A stretch of 34,468 nucleotides of DNA from NCBI GenBank assembly GCA_018064885.1, contig JAGHUI010000054.1, forward strand, positions 1-34,468, in the 5' to 3' direction. The notes beneath the pieces were generated by a model. It did no database searches, was not told where the DNA came from, and was given only the letters and a program-made list of their open reading frames with translations. Both the position numbers and the translations under genes were made by a program. The DNA comes from Candidatus Minthosoma equi. GTDB taxonomy: Bacteria > Bacteroidota > Bacteroidia > Bacteroidales > Bacteroidaceae. Shown piece by piece: positions 7,622 to 12,971 of the stretch (within the stretch, counting starts at the first letter, position 1; the number at the start of each line of letters is the position of its first letter).

Positions 7622-8971
7622 TCACATTATCCTCTCCATGACCTCGCAAACCTTGTTCATCAGCTCGCAGTCAGCCTTTGTAGGGTGCTCGCTCTTGGGA
7701 CGGTCGTGCCAAGGTGCAAGGATGAGAAGTGAGCCTTCTGCGACGCAGTCAATGTCGGAGGGGATAGGCTCGTCGGAGGGAATGAGGGGTGCTGACCTGT
7801 ACCATTCGGGAACGTATTGCGACATCACACAGTGTGAGGCATCGGATGGCTTGAAGTATTCCGACATGCTCTCCCCATGCAGGATGATGTGGGGATAGCG
7901 ATTCACTCTCAACGCTTTCAGCACTTCCTTCTCGCTCCAGCTGATGAAGGGCGAGACAAGAATAGCGCCCTCTTTTTCGCAGAGGGTGAGCAGGCGAGAC
8001 AGCTCTGCTATGAGTGCCTCGCGAGTGACTGAGCGCGAGATGCGGACTCTCACAAGCGGGCGACCGCTCTGAAGGAGGCTGGCGTTGCCGCAAGCGCGGA
8101 AACGAAGGTAGGGAGAGCCTGTGGCTCTGTCGCGAAGGAGGAACTTGGCAAGGAGGTCGAGGTAGGTCTGTGCATAGACTGTGCCGTCGTGATGGTAGGC
8201 TTGTCGGGGGAGCGTCCTGCCTCGGTGCTCGTCCCAATATGCGGCTTGCTGCTTCAGTTCCTGCGCGAGGGGGAGAGCGAGCGGCTGTTTGAGAATGCGA
8301 ACTGTGAAGAGGGCTCGGTCGCCATTCTGCTTGATCCAAAGGCGAGGTGCGTTCCTGCGGATGTATTTGCGAAGGGTGGCAATCTGTCCGTAACGGGTGA
8401 CGATGCGGTCGTGGTAGCCTTGGGCGAAGAGCGGGGAGACGAGGATGGTGGGGGTGTGGGCAACAGACTCACTGTTGCTGACAGATGAGGCAGAGGCATT
8501 GCTGTCAGGGTTGGAGTCTGTGTGTCTGACTCCCATGGAGAAGTCGCTGGTTCTTTTGTAGTTCTTACCTTTGCTGAGGTCTCTATTGAGCATGTGATAA
8601 CCTCCTTCTTTTGCATCGAGAGCTTGCAGATAGGCTTTTGTCACTACTGACTTTATGGCTCGAACCGTGTTGCCCAAATGATTTTTCATCTCTTCTTTCA
8701 CATGAACGAGGACGTGGCAGTGGTCGGGCATCACCACATAGTCTATAATTTCAATCTCGGGATGGTACAACGGAGTTTTCTCTATTTCCTCTTCGAGGCT
8801 CATGCCCAACGGAGTGAGCCTGACAGACGCTGTGTCTTCGCAGTCGCCTGTCACGATGCCGAAAGGGCATTCCTTCCTGTTCTCAACAGTGAATGTAAGC
8901 ATATAGTACCCAGGTGCTTTATAGTCATGCCAGCACGCTCTTTTTATTTGGATTTCAGAAGATGGATTCAT
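7622..8971 (-). CDS. RAYT-type transposase fused to Rossmann/LOG-like domain
   Basis: A 449-residue protein. The N-terminal part (about 10-210) is a REP-associated tyrosine transposase (Y1/HUH family): GYYMLTFTVENR strand, the HxH metal motif MPDHCHVLVHV (H84, H86), a helix with Tyr114 and a FAQGYHDRIV segment around Tyr186. I cannot tell which Tyr is catalytic. These enzymes cut and join single-stranded REP hairpins. A Ser/Asn-rich linker interrupts it at about 143-170. The C-terminal part (about 230-449) looks Rossmann/DprA-LOG-like (AILVSPFISWSEKEVL..., ILHGESMSEYFKPS, EGSLLILAPWHD). Its base composition is more GC-rich than its neighbours. Its promoter lies at 9066-9097. It is the only gene of the array on the minus strand and is bracketed by repeat copies A and B. 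Confidence 0.75.
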   Translation of the reverse strand: MNPSSEIQIKRACWHDYKAPGYYMLTFTVENRKECPFGIVTGDCEDTASVRLTPLGMSLEEEIEKTPLYHPEIEIIDYVVMPDHCHVLVHVKEEMKNHLGNTVRAIKSVVTKAYLQALDAKEGGYHMLNRDLSKGKNYKRTSDFSMGVRHTDSNPDSNASASSVSNSESVAHTPTILVSPLFAQGYHDRIVTRYGQIATLRKYIRRNAPRLWIKQNGDRALFTVRILKQPLALPLAQELKQQAAYWDEHRGRTLPRQAYHHDGTVYAQTYLDLLAKFLLRDRATGSPYLRFRACGNASLLQSGRPLVRVRISRSVTREALIAELSRLLTLCEKEGAILVSPFISWSEKEVLKALRVNRYPHIILHGESMSEYFKPSDASHCVMSQYVPEWYRSAPLIPSDEPIPSDIDCVAEGSLLILAPWHDRPKSEHPTKADCELMNKVCEVMERIM

Positions 8972-9065
8972 TGTTGTTGGTCAGCGATAGTGACAGGATA
9001 TAATCCAGCTACTTATTTAGAGCTAAGGAACTCATAAATACATGATTGTTTTTTTTATGTTTTTA

Positions 9066-9097
9066 CAAAGTAACAACAATTTTTCTTCCCATCCAAA
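9066..9097 (-). promoter_or_regulatory. Promoter of the RAYT-type gene
   Basis: Read on the minus strand: TTTG (9097-9094), 20 bp, TTACTTTG (9073-9066). Box sequences and spacing equal those of the three plus-strand array promoters, while the spacer sequence differs. Confidence 0.6.
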
Positions 9098-9119
9098 TGT
9101 TTGTTGTGTTTTTTATAAT

Positions 9120-9245
9120 TCTTTGGGAACTTTTCTTTTCCCTTTACCTCAAATGTAAGCGAAGCGGTCAGACGTCCTCAAATGGACGAGGAAGAAAAAA
9201 ACTGCTTTTCGTTTGGTGGATTGAAAATAAATGCGTTACTTTGCA
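9120..9245 (+). repeat. Array repeat copy B (half terminator plus promoter)
   Basis: The copy begins with only the right arm of the terminator (TCTTTGGGAACTT, 9120-9132), then the AAGCGAAGCGG core and the 42-bp promoter block (9204-9245). The left arm is missing because the sequence upstream belongs to the RAYT unit. With copy A this gives direct repeats on both sides of the RAYT gene. Confidence 0.8.
9212..9243 (+). promoter_or_regulatory. Promoter of mntA-hepT
   Basis: TTTG at 9212-9215, 20 bp, TTACTTTG at 9236-9243 (one mismatch to TAnnTTTG). The start codon follows 28 bp later. Confidence 0.7.
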
Positions 9246-9270
9246 GCTGAAACTATAAAATGAATGGGAT

Positions 9271-9567
9271 ATGAATAAGGAGGTGATCAATATTCTGACT
9301 GAGTTCTTCAAGACGAAGCCTGTGGACAAGGTGTGGATATTCGGGAGTTTCTCGCGCGGAGAAGAGCGTGAGGATAGCGATATTGACATCCTTGTTTCTA
9401 TTACGCCTGATGCTAAATTCTCGCTTCTTGACCATTCACGCTGGATTTACCAGCTGGAGGACCTGCTCAGCAGGCGCGTGGATCTCGTGAAGGAGGGCAC
9501 GCTGCTGGATTTTGCAGAAGAGAGTGCAAATCATGATAAGATTCTTGTGTATGAGAGAGCCGCTTAG
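9271..9567 (+). CDS. mntA: MntA-type minimal nucleotidyltransferase antitoxin
   Basis: A 98-residue minimal nucleotidyltransferase. It has the family signature G25-S26-x10-D37-I-D39 (FGSFSRGEEREDSDIDI) and the third metal-binding Asp at 71 (RRVDLV). In characterised pairs this antitoxin transfers AMP groups from ATP to a tyrosine of its HEPN partner and so silences it. The following gene is that partner, with its start 17 bp inside this reading frame, which indicates translational coupling. Two shorter ATG frames just upstream (9260, 9264) end at once. Expression is expected from the array promoter. The pair is complete with all key residues present, so it is probably active. Confidence 0.9.
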   Translation: MNKEVINILTEFFKTKPVDKVWIFGSFSRGEEREDSDIDILVSITPDAKFSLLDHSRWIYQLEDLLSRRVDLVKEGTLLDFAEESANHDKILVYERAA

Positions 9568-9904
9568 AGATCCTGTGCGTCTTCAGCATATTCTGGAGGC
9601 TATCAGCAATATAGAAAAGGGTGCAGAGGGAGTGACTCTGCAAGACTTGAAAGACAATGTCATATTGCGTCATGGGTTGACATGGAACATTATGGTGATT
9701 GGTGAGGCGGCAAACAAATTGACAAAGGAGTTTTGTGCTGAGCATCCTGCTACTGATTGGAGAGCTATCACAGGCATGCGCAATGTTCTGGTGCATGATT
9801 ACTATCAGATAAACGAATCAGAGCTGTATTCTGTGATTCAAGATGACATTCCATGTCTGAAAACCCAAATATTGGAGTATTACGACGAATGCAAAGATAA
9901 ATAG
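9551..9904 (+). CDS. hepT: HepT-type HEPN ribonuclease toxin (DUF86)
   Basis: A 117-residue HEPN-domain toxin. The active-site motif R77-x4-H82-x-Y84 (RNVLVHDYY) matches HepT: Arg and His cut RNA and the Tyr is the target of AMP transfer by MntA. I chose the ATG at 9551, which overlaps the end of mntA and gives the usual family length with an LxxILEAI opening helix; the frame is also open upstream to 9512 but that would add 13 unlikely residues. The gene is followed after about 5 bp by the terminator of repeat copy C, so the pair forms one compact unit. Confidence 0.9.
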   Translation: MREPLRDPVRLQHILEAISNIEKGAEGVTLQDLKDNVILRHGLTWNIMVIGEAANKLTKEFCAEHPATDWRAITGMRNVLVHDYYQINESELYSVIQDDIPCLKTQILEYYDECKDK

Positions 9905-9908
9905 ATTC

Positions 9909-10057
9909 AAGTTCCCAAAGACCACCACAATCTTTGGGAACTTTTCTTTTCCCTTTACCTCAAATGGAAGCGAAGCGGTGAGATGTCCTCAAATGGAGGA
10001 GGATGCAAAAAAACAGCTTTTCGTTTGGTGGATTGAAAATAAATGCGTTACTTTGCA
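9909..10057 (+). repeat. Array repeat copy C (full: terminator plus promoter)
   Basis: This 149-bp copy is complete: a 13-bp terminator stem (9909-9921 with 9931-9943) with a T-rich tail, the CTCAAATGGAAGCGAAGCGG core, a second CTCAAATGGA with a small CCTC/GAGG hairpin, and the 42-bp promoter block (10016-10057), which is identical to that of copy B. Confidence 0.9.
10024..10055 (+). promoter_or_regulatory. Promoter of the DUF6169-like pair
   Basis: TTTG at 10024-10027, 20 bp, TTACTTTG at 10048-10055, followed by the gene start 26 bp later. Confidence 0.7.
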
Positions 10058-10081
10058 AGCGTATTAAAAAAATGGAGAAGT

Positions 10082-10237
10082 ATGATACAAATAGATGTAA
10101 AGAAAGAAGATTTCCTGAAGCGATTGGCTGAATCAAAAAAGCGCAAACGCGAAAGCTTGGAAGAAGTGCGCAAGGCTCTTGTTGTTGAGTATGAAAAGAC
10201 AACAGGACTTTCTGCAGATAATGTATTCGTGATGTGA
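10082..10237 (+). CDS. Small basic/acidic helical protein, partner of next gene
   Basis: A 51-residue protein with a charged, probably coiled-coil helix (KKEDFLKRLAESKKRKRESL). I do not recognise a named family. The ATG at 10082 is preferred over the in-frame one at 10043, because the latter lies within the promoter -7 region and could not be on the transcript. Its stop codon overlaps the next start as TGATG, so the two genes are translationally coupled. The order (small charged protein, then a larger protein) and the setting among toxin-antitoxin pairs suggest an antitoxin-like or accessory role. That is inference from context only. Confidence 0.6.
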   Translation: MIQIDVKKEDFLKRLAESKKRKRESLEEVRKALVVEYEKTTGLSADNVFVM

Positions 10238-10731
10238 TGGAACTGAATATAGAAGCCATAAATCGCAATGCTCCTTACGAAGTGAGACCTTTTGTGAAGG
10301 AGGGTTTTGTTACGTTCTCTACTGACTCCGGCATTCTGTTGTCTGTGGGCTTTGAAAAGTCTGACTTGATCTTGTCAGACGATGCCTACGAGTTTGCCAT
10401 AGTAAATGTGGAACATAAGGCATCGCCACGTGACACTAAAGTTAAAGAGACCATCGTTGCTATTGTTGATGAGTTCTTCAACTCTAACAATAAGACTATG
10501 TTGTATTTGTGCGAAACGATTGACGGCAAACAGGCTTTGCGAAATAGATTGTTTCAAGACTGGTTTTCTGGATACAGCAAGCAAGGAAATTTTGTTTTCT
10601 TATCCACTTCGATTAGAGATGCTGAGAATGTTATGAATTATGCAACGATTATTGCAAGAAACGATAATCCAAATCTTGAAGCCATCATTTCAGAGTTCTA
10701 TTCTACAGTGAAACTTTTCACAGACAAATAA
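10237..10731 (+). CDS. DUF6169-like protein of unknown function
   Basis: A 164-residue soluble protein resembling the DUF6169 family of Bacteroidetes, as far as I can judge from memory: an N-terminal beta-rich half (PYEVRPFVKEGFVTFSTDSG, about residues 11-30) and a conserved patch TMLYLCETIDGKQALRNRLF followed by DWF (about 86-109). No enzyme motif is obvious. Starting at ATG 10237 overlaps the previous stop; a GTG at 10234 would add one residue. The family has no known function to my knowledge. It occupies the same position in its array unit as the toxin does in the neighbouring units. After the stop there is a hairpin (10740-10752 with 10761-10771) without a T-run, then repeat copy D. Confidence 0.6.
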   Translation: MELNIEAINRNAPYEVRPFVKEGFVTFSTDSGILLSVGFEKSDLILSDDAYEFAIVNVEHKASPRDTKVKETIVAIVDEFFNSNNKTMLYLCETIDGKQALRNRLFQDWFSGYSKQGNFVFLSTSIRDAENVMNYATIIARNDNPNLEAIISEFYSTVKLFTDK

Positions 10732-10739
10732 AAACAGGT

Positions 10740-10771
10740 GAAGCTGGCGACGTTTGCATTCGTCGAGCTTC
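10740..10771 (+). other. Hairpin after the DUF6169-like gene
   Basis: GAAGCT (10740-10745) pairs with AGCTTC (10766-10771), and CGACG (10748-10752) with CGTCG (10761-10765), leaving a GG bulge. No T-run follows, so this is more likely an RNA 3'-end stabiliser or pause site than a terminator; the real terminator lies 30 bp further on. Confidence 0.4.
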
Positions 10772-10799
10772 GTTTCCATCTTGCAAAACCAATAACCAT

Positions 10800-10946
10800 A
10801 AGTTCCCAAAGCCCACCAAATCTTTGGGAACTTTTCTTTTCTCTCTTTTCAAATGGAAGCATAGCGGTCAGATGAACTCTGATGGAGGATAAAGCAAAAA
10901 ATATGCTTTTCCTTTGGTGGATTGAAAATAAATGCGTTACTTTGCA
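10800..10946 (+). repeat. Array repeat copy D (full: terminator plus promoter)
   Basis: This 147-bp copy has a 12-bp terminator stem (10800-10811 with 10822-10833), a slightly diverged core (AAGCATAGCGG) and the 42-bp promoter block (10905-10946), which differs from copies B and C at one base. Confidence 0.9.
10913..10944 (+). promoter_or_regulatory. Promoter of the antitoxin/PIN unit
   Basis: TTTG at 10913-10916, 20 bp, TTACTTTG at 10937-10944; the antitoxin ATG follows 35 bp later. Confidence 0.7.
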
Positions 10947-10979
10947 ACATATTATTAACGAGATGGCAAGACAACTATT

Positions 10980-11228
10980 ATGTGCACTTTCAATATAGCC
11001 TTGGACGATAAACTGGTAAACGTGGCAAAATCGTCCTTTGCCAACGAGCAAAGCATGACTGCATGGATGGAGAAGCAAATTTCTGTTCTGTTGCTTCAAT
11101 ATGTATCTACAGATGTTGAGAAGCAGGAACGTAAAGCAAGAAAACATGATGCACTTATGGGGGTGATAAGCAATATGGCGGATGTTGATTGCAAGCAGGT
11201 TCATCTCAAAGAGAAATACGGAATATGA
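10980..11228 (+). CDS. Antitoxin of a VapBC-like pair
   Basis: An 82-residue protein that looks like the ribbon-helix-helix type antitoxins (DUF6364-like) paired with PIN toxins in Bacteroidales: a short N-terminal strand (CTFNIALDD), two helices with SMTAWMEKQI, and a charged C-terminal tail that would bind the toxin. Its stop overlaps the ATG of the PIN remnant (ATGA), the usual coupling of such operons. An ATG at 10963 in another frame gives only 11 codons. The antitoxin reading frame is intact although the toxin is destroyed, so it may be a relic or may act against toxins elsewhere. Confidence 0.65.
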   Translation: MCTFNIALDDKLVNVAKSSFANEQSMTAWMEKQISVLLLQYVSTDVEKQERKARKHDALMGVISNMADVDCKQVHLKEKYGI

Positions 11229-11369
11229 AAGTCTTCTTGGATACGAATGTGCTGCTTGAATATCTTTGTGGACGTTCTTGTAACGTTTAATGTGAAAGAT
11301 TTCAAGAATGCTGACCAGACAAATGTAAAAGTGATGACGCCAGAGCAATATCTTAGAATTCATGAATAA
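11225..11369 (+). pseudogene. PIN-domain toxin remnant with internal deletion
   Basis: Translation from ATG 11225 gives MKVFLDTNVLLEYLCGR, the typical first strand and helix of a PIN ribonuclease with its first metal-binding Asp (D6), but it stops at TAA 11288. In another frame, from 11283 to TAA 11369, the sequence reads TFNVKDFKNADQ then VMTPEQYLRIHE, which is a typical PIN-toxin C terminus. About 90 middle residues of the usual 135-140 are gone and the frame has shifted at the join (around 11276-11283). The other acidic active-site residues are lost, so no toxin is made. The overlap with the antitoxin gene is preserved. Confidence 0.85.
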
Positions 11370-11412
11370 ATACTGCAGGCGAAAATGTATTCTTCTATAC
11401 ACTTCACCCACC

Positions 11413-11487
11413 AAGTTCCCAAAGACCACCAATCTTCGGGAACTTTTCTTTTTTCTTTTTCTCAAATGGAAGCGGAGCGGTCGGATG
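11413..11487 (+). repeat. Array repeat copy E (terminator half only)
   Basis: The terminator stem is 11413-11425 with 11433-11445, with one A-C mismatch, followed by a T-rich tail and the core AAGCGGAGCGG. No promoter block follows, since the next gene is on the minus strand. This is the right-hand end of the array. Confidence 0.8.
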
Positions 11488-11507
11488 AATAGAAATAGGG
11501 GAGAATT

Positions 11508-11540
11508 AAAAACTCCCAAGAACCACAAAATTCTTGGGAG
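11508..11540 (-). terminator. Terminator of the YitT-family gene
   Basis: A 10-bp stem (11513-11522 with 11531-11540) followed on the minus strand by five T. Its plus-strand sequence (CTCCCAAGAACCAC...) is strikingly like the array terminator, loop included, so it may be a diverged sixth copy. Confidence 0.75.
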
Positions 11541-11571
11541 CTGCTGTATCTACGCATCAAAGACAATTCCG

Positions 11572-12852
11572 TTAGGAACGCACGTTCTTCAATGCTTGTT
11601 TTTTTGTTTGCTTCTTTTCTGCTTCGAAGAATGCTTTTGCGTCTTCGTATGTTTCAACTTTGTTTATGATGCATTCTTCTGCTATCGCATCGCCTGTTGC
11701 AATGGCATAGATGTGTTTTGTGTTTTCATTGAGCGTATTGCCTTGTGCGATACAGTCAAAGCCATAGTATTTCTTTATGAATCGTGCTTTGAGAATGGCG
11801 TTGTTGCTTTGAATGTCGCTGTTTACTGGATTGCTGATGTTGCAGCCTATGCCATTAAGCGAGCGAATTTCATAGCTGTTGCCAAACATGATTTGTACTT
11901 CTTCTATTTCGTCTTGATTGTCAGTGGCTAATACAATGACTTTTCTGGCAAGTGTCTTTTTCTTTTCTCTAACTTTGATGGCGTCAAATCCTTCGCCCCA
12001 TACACCGGAGACGTTACCCATGGTCACGAAAGCGAATGGGTCGATGGACTTGATCATTTTCAGCATGATAACCTGTTCTTTCTTGCGGACAACGCTGACT
12101 ATGACTTTTCTTTCGGAATGTGTGTAATATCCTTCTCCTTCAAGAATGGTGACGCCGCTTCCTGATTTGATGATTGCTTCTGCTATGGCTTTTGGGTTGC
12201 GTGAGTATATCTTGAATTCAACGGCTTGGCGATAGTGTGAAATGATGAAGTCGAGGGTGAAGCTTGATACGACAAGAATCACATAGCCGAAGATGACTCT
12301 TTGAAGGTCATAGAAAACAAAATAGCAGCTGGATATGATCATTACATCAAGCACAATCATTACTGTGCCGAGGGACATGTTTCGGTGCTTGTTGATGATG
12401 GATGCAATGATGTCTGTTCCTCCTGTTGAGCCTCCTGACATGAAGCATAGTCCAAGGCCTGCTCCTTCCATAATAGCGCCAATCAAGCTTGACATGAAGA
12501 GTTCTTCTCCTGCAAGCATTGGGCTGCCTATCTGCTCGTAGATGCGCTGGGTTCCCCACAAGAATAATGTTATGGCCAATACTGCATAGATGGTTTTGAA
12601 GCAGAATTTCCAACCGAGTTCTATAACTGCTAAAACGAGAAGAAATACATTTATGAGGAGGTAAGTGTTTTCAACTGCGAAGCCTGTTGCATAGTATATG
12701 ATTGATCCTATACCTGCAACACCTCCTGTGGTCAATTTATAAGGAAGGAGAAAGAATGTTACTCCTATACAGTATAGAGCGACTCCGAATGTGATGTGAA
12801 AATACTCCCCTATTGTTGTTTTGTTCTTCTTGAGTAAGTTTATGGGATTCAT
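11572..12852 (-). CDS. YitT-family membrane protein with RdgB-like tail
   Basis: A 426-residue protein. Residues about 15-205 hold the hydrophobic helices of the YitT/DUF161 family, with a GGSTGGTDIIA motif at about 140-150. Residues about 212-290 are the cytoplasmic DUF2179 domain (GVTILEGEGYY...). Residues 304-380 then resemble the first half of RdgB/HAM1 nucleotide pyrophosphatase (KVIVLATDNQDEIEEVQ, SLNGIGC, NNAILKARFIKKYYG). Key RdgB residues are missing: the Lys in the first loop is Glu315, the Glu before NAILKA is Asn, and the DDSGL-type acidic pair is QGNTL. It is therefore not a pyrophosphatase; the tail could be a sensory domain or a decaying fusion. The transport substrate of the family is unknown. 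Two hairpins separate it from the transporter upstream. Confidence 0.8.
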   Translation of the reverse strand: MNPINLLKKNKTTIGEYFHITFGVALYCIGVTFFLLPYKLTTGGVAGIGSIIYYATGFAVENTYLLINVFLLVLAVIELGWKFCFKTIYAVLAITLFLWGTQRIYEQIGSPMLAGEELFMSSLIGAIMEGAGLGLCFMSGGSTGGTDIIASIINKHRNMSLGTVMIVLDVMIISSCYFVFYDLQRVIFGYVILVVSSFTLDFIISHYRQAVEFKIYSRNPKAIAEAIIKSGSGVTILEGEGYYTHSERKVIVSVVRKKEQVIMLKMIKSIDPFAFVTMGNVSGVWGEGFDAIKVREKKKTLARKVIVLATDNQDEIEEVQIMFGNSYEIRSLNGIGCNISNPVNSDIQSNNAILKARFIKKYYGFDCIAQGNTLNENTKHIYAIATGDAIAEECIINKVETYEDAKAFFEAEKKQTKKQALKNVRS

Positions 12853-12876
12853 GTAGTTGTGATATATGAATAATAG

Positions 12877-12956
12877 GGCAGAGCGCTCATGCAGAAGTAT
12901 GAGGGCGCTCTGCCGTGTCTTTTACGAAAGAAAATATTGTCCTTTTGAAAGGGACA
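12877..12956 (-). terminator. Two hairpins downstream of the POT gene
   Basis: Hairpin 1 (minus-strand order) pairs 12938-12945 with 12949-12956 around a TGA/TCA loop and is followed by ATATTTTC. Hairpin 2 is longer, pairing 12877-12890 with 12899-12914 with a GG bulge. Neither has a perfect T-run, so termination may be partial between the transporter and the YitT gene. Confidence 0.45.
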
Positions 12957-12971
12957 TTTTATGATTTGTTT

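Noticed and set aside
7749-8616. Several open frames overlapping the RAYT fusion gene
   Set aside because: The RAYT frame has clear motifs along its length; the others are low-complexity Ser/Pro/Arg products of a GC-rich region.
7513-11487. Possible CRISPR array because of regularly recurring repeats
   Set aside because: The repeats are about 75-149 bp, contain terminators and promoters, and are separated by 440-1,500 bp with genes; there are no short equal spacers and no cas genes.
10698-11931. Open frames on both strands across the antitoxin, PIN remnant and YitT 3' end (10698-11528 minus, 11362-11931 plus)
   Set aside because: They run across terminators and promoters of better supported genes and have no family resemblance.
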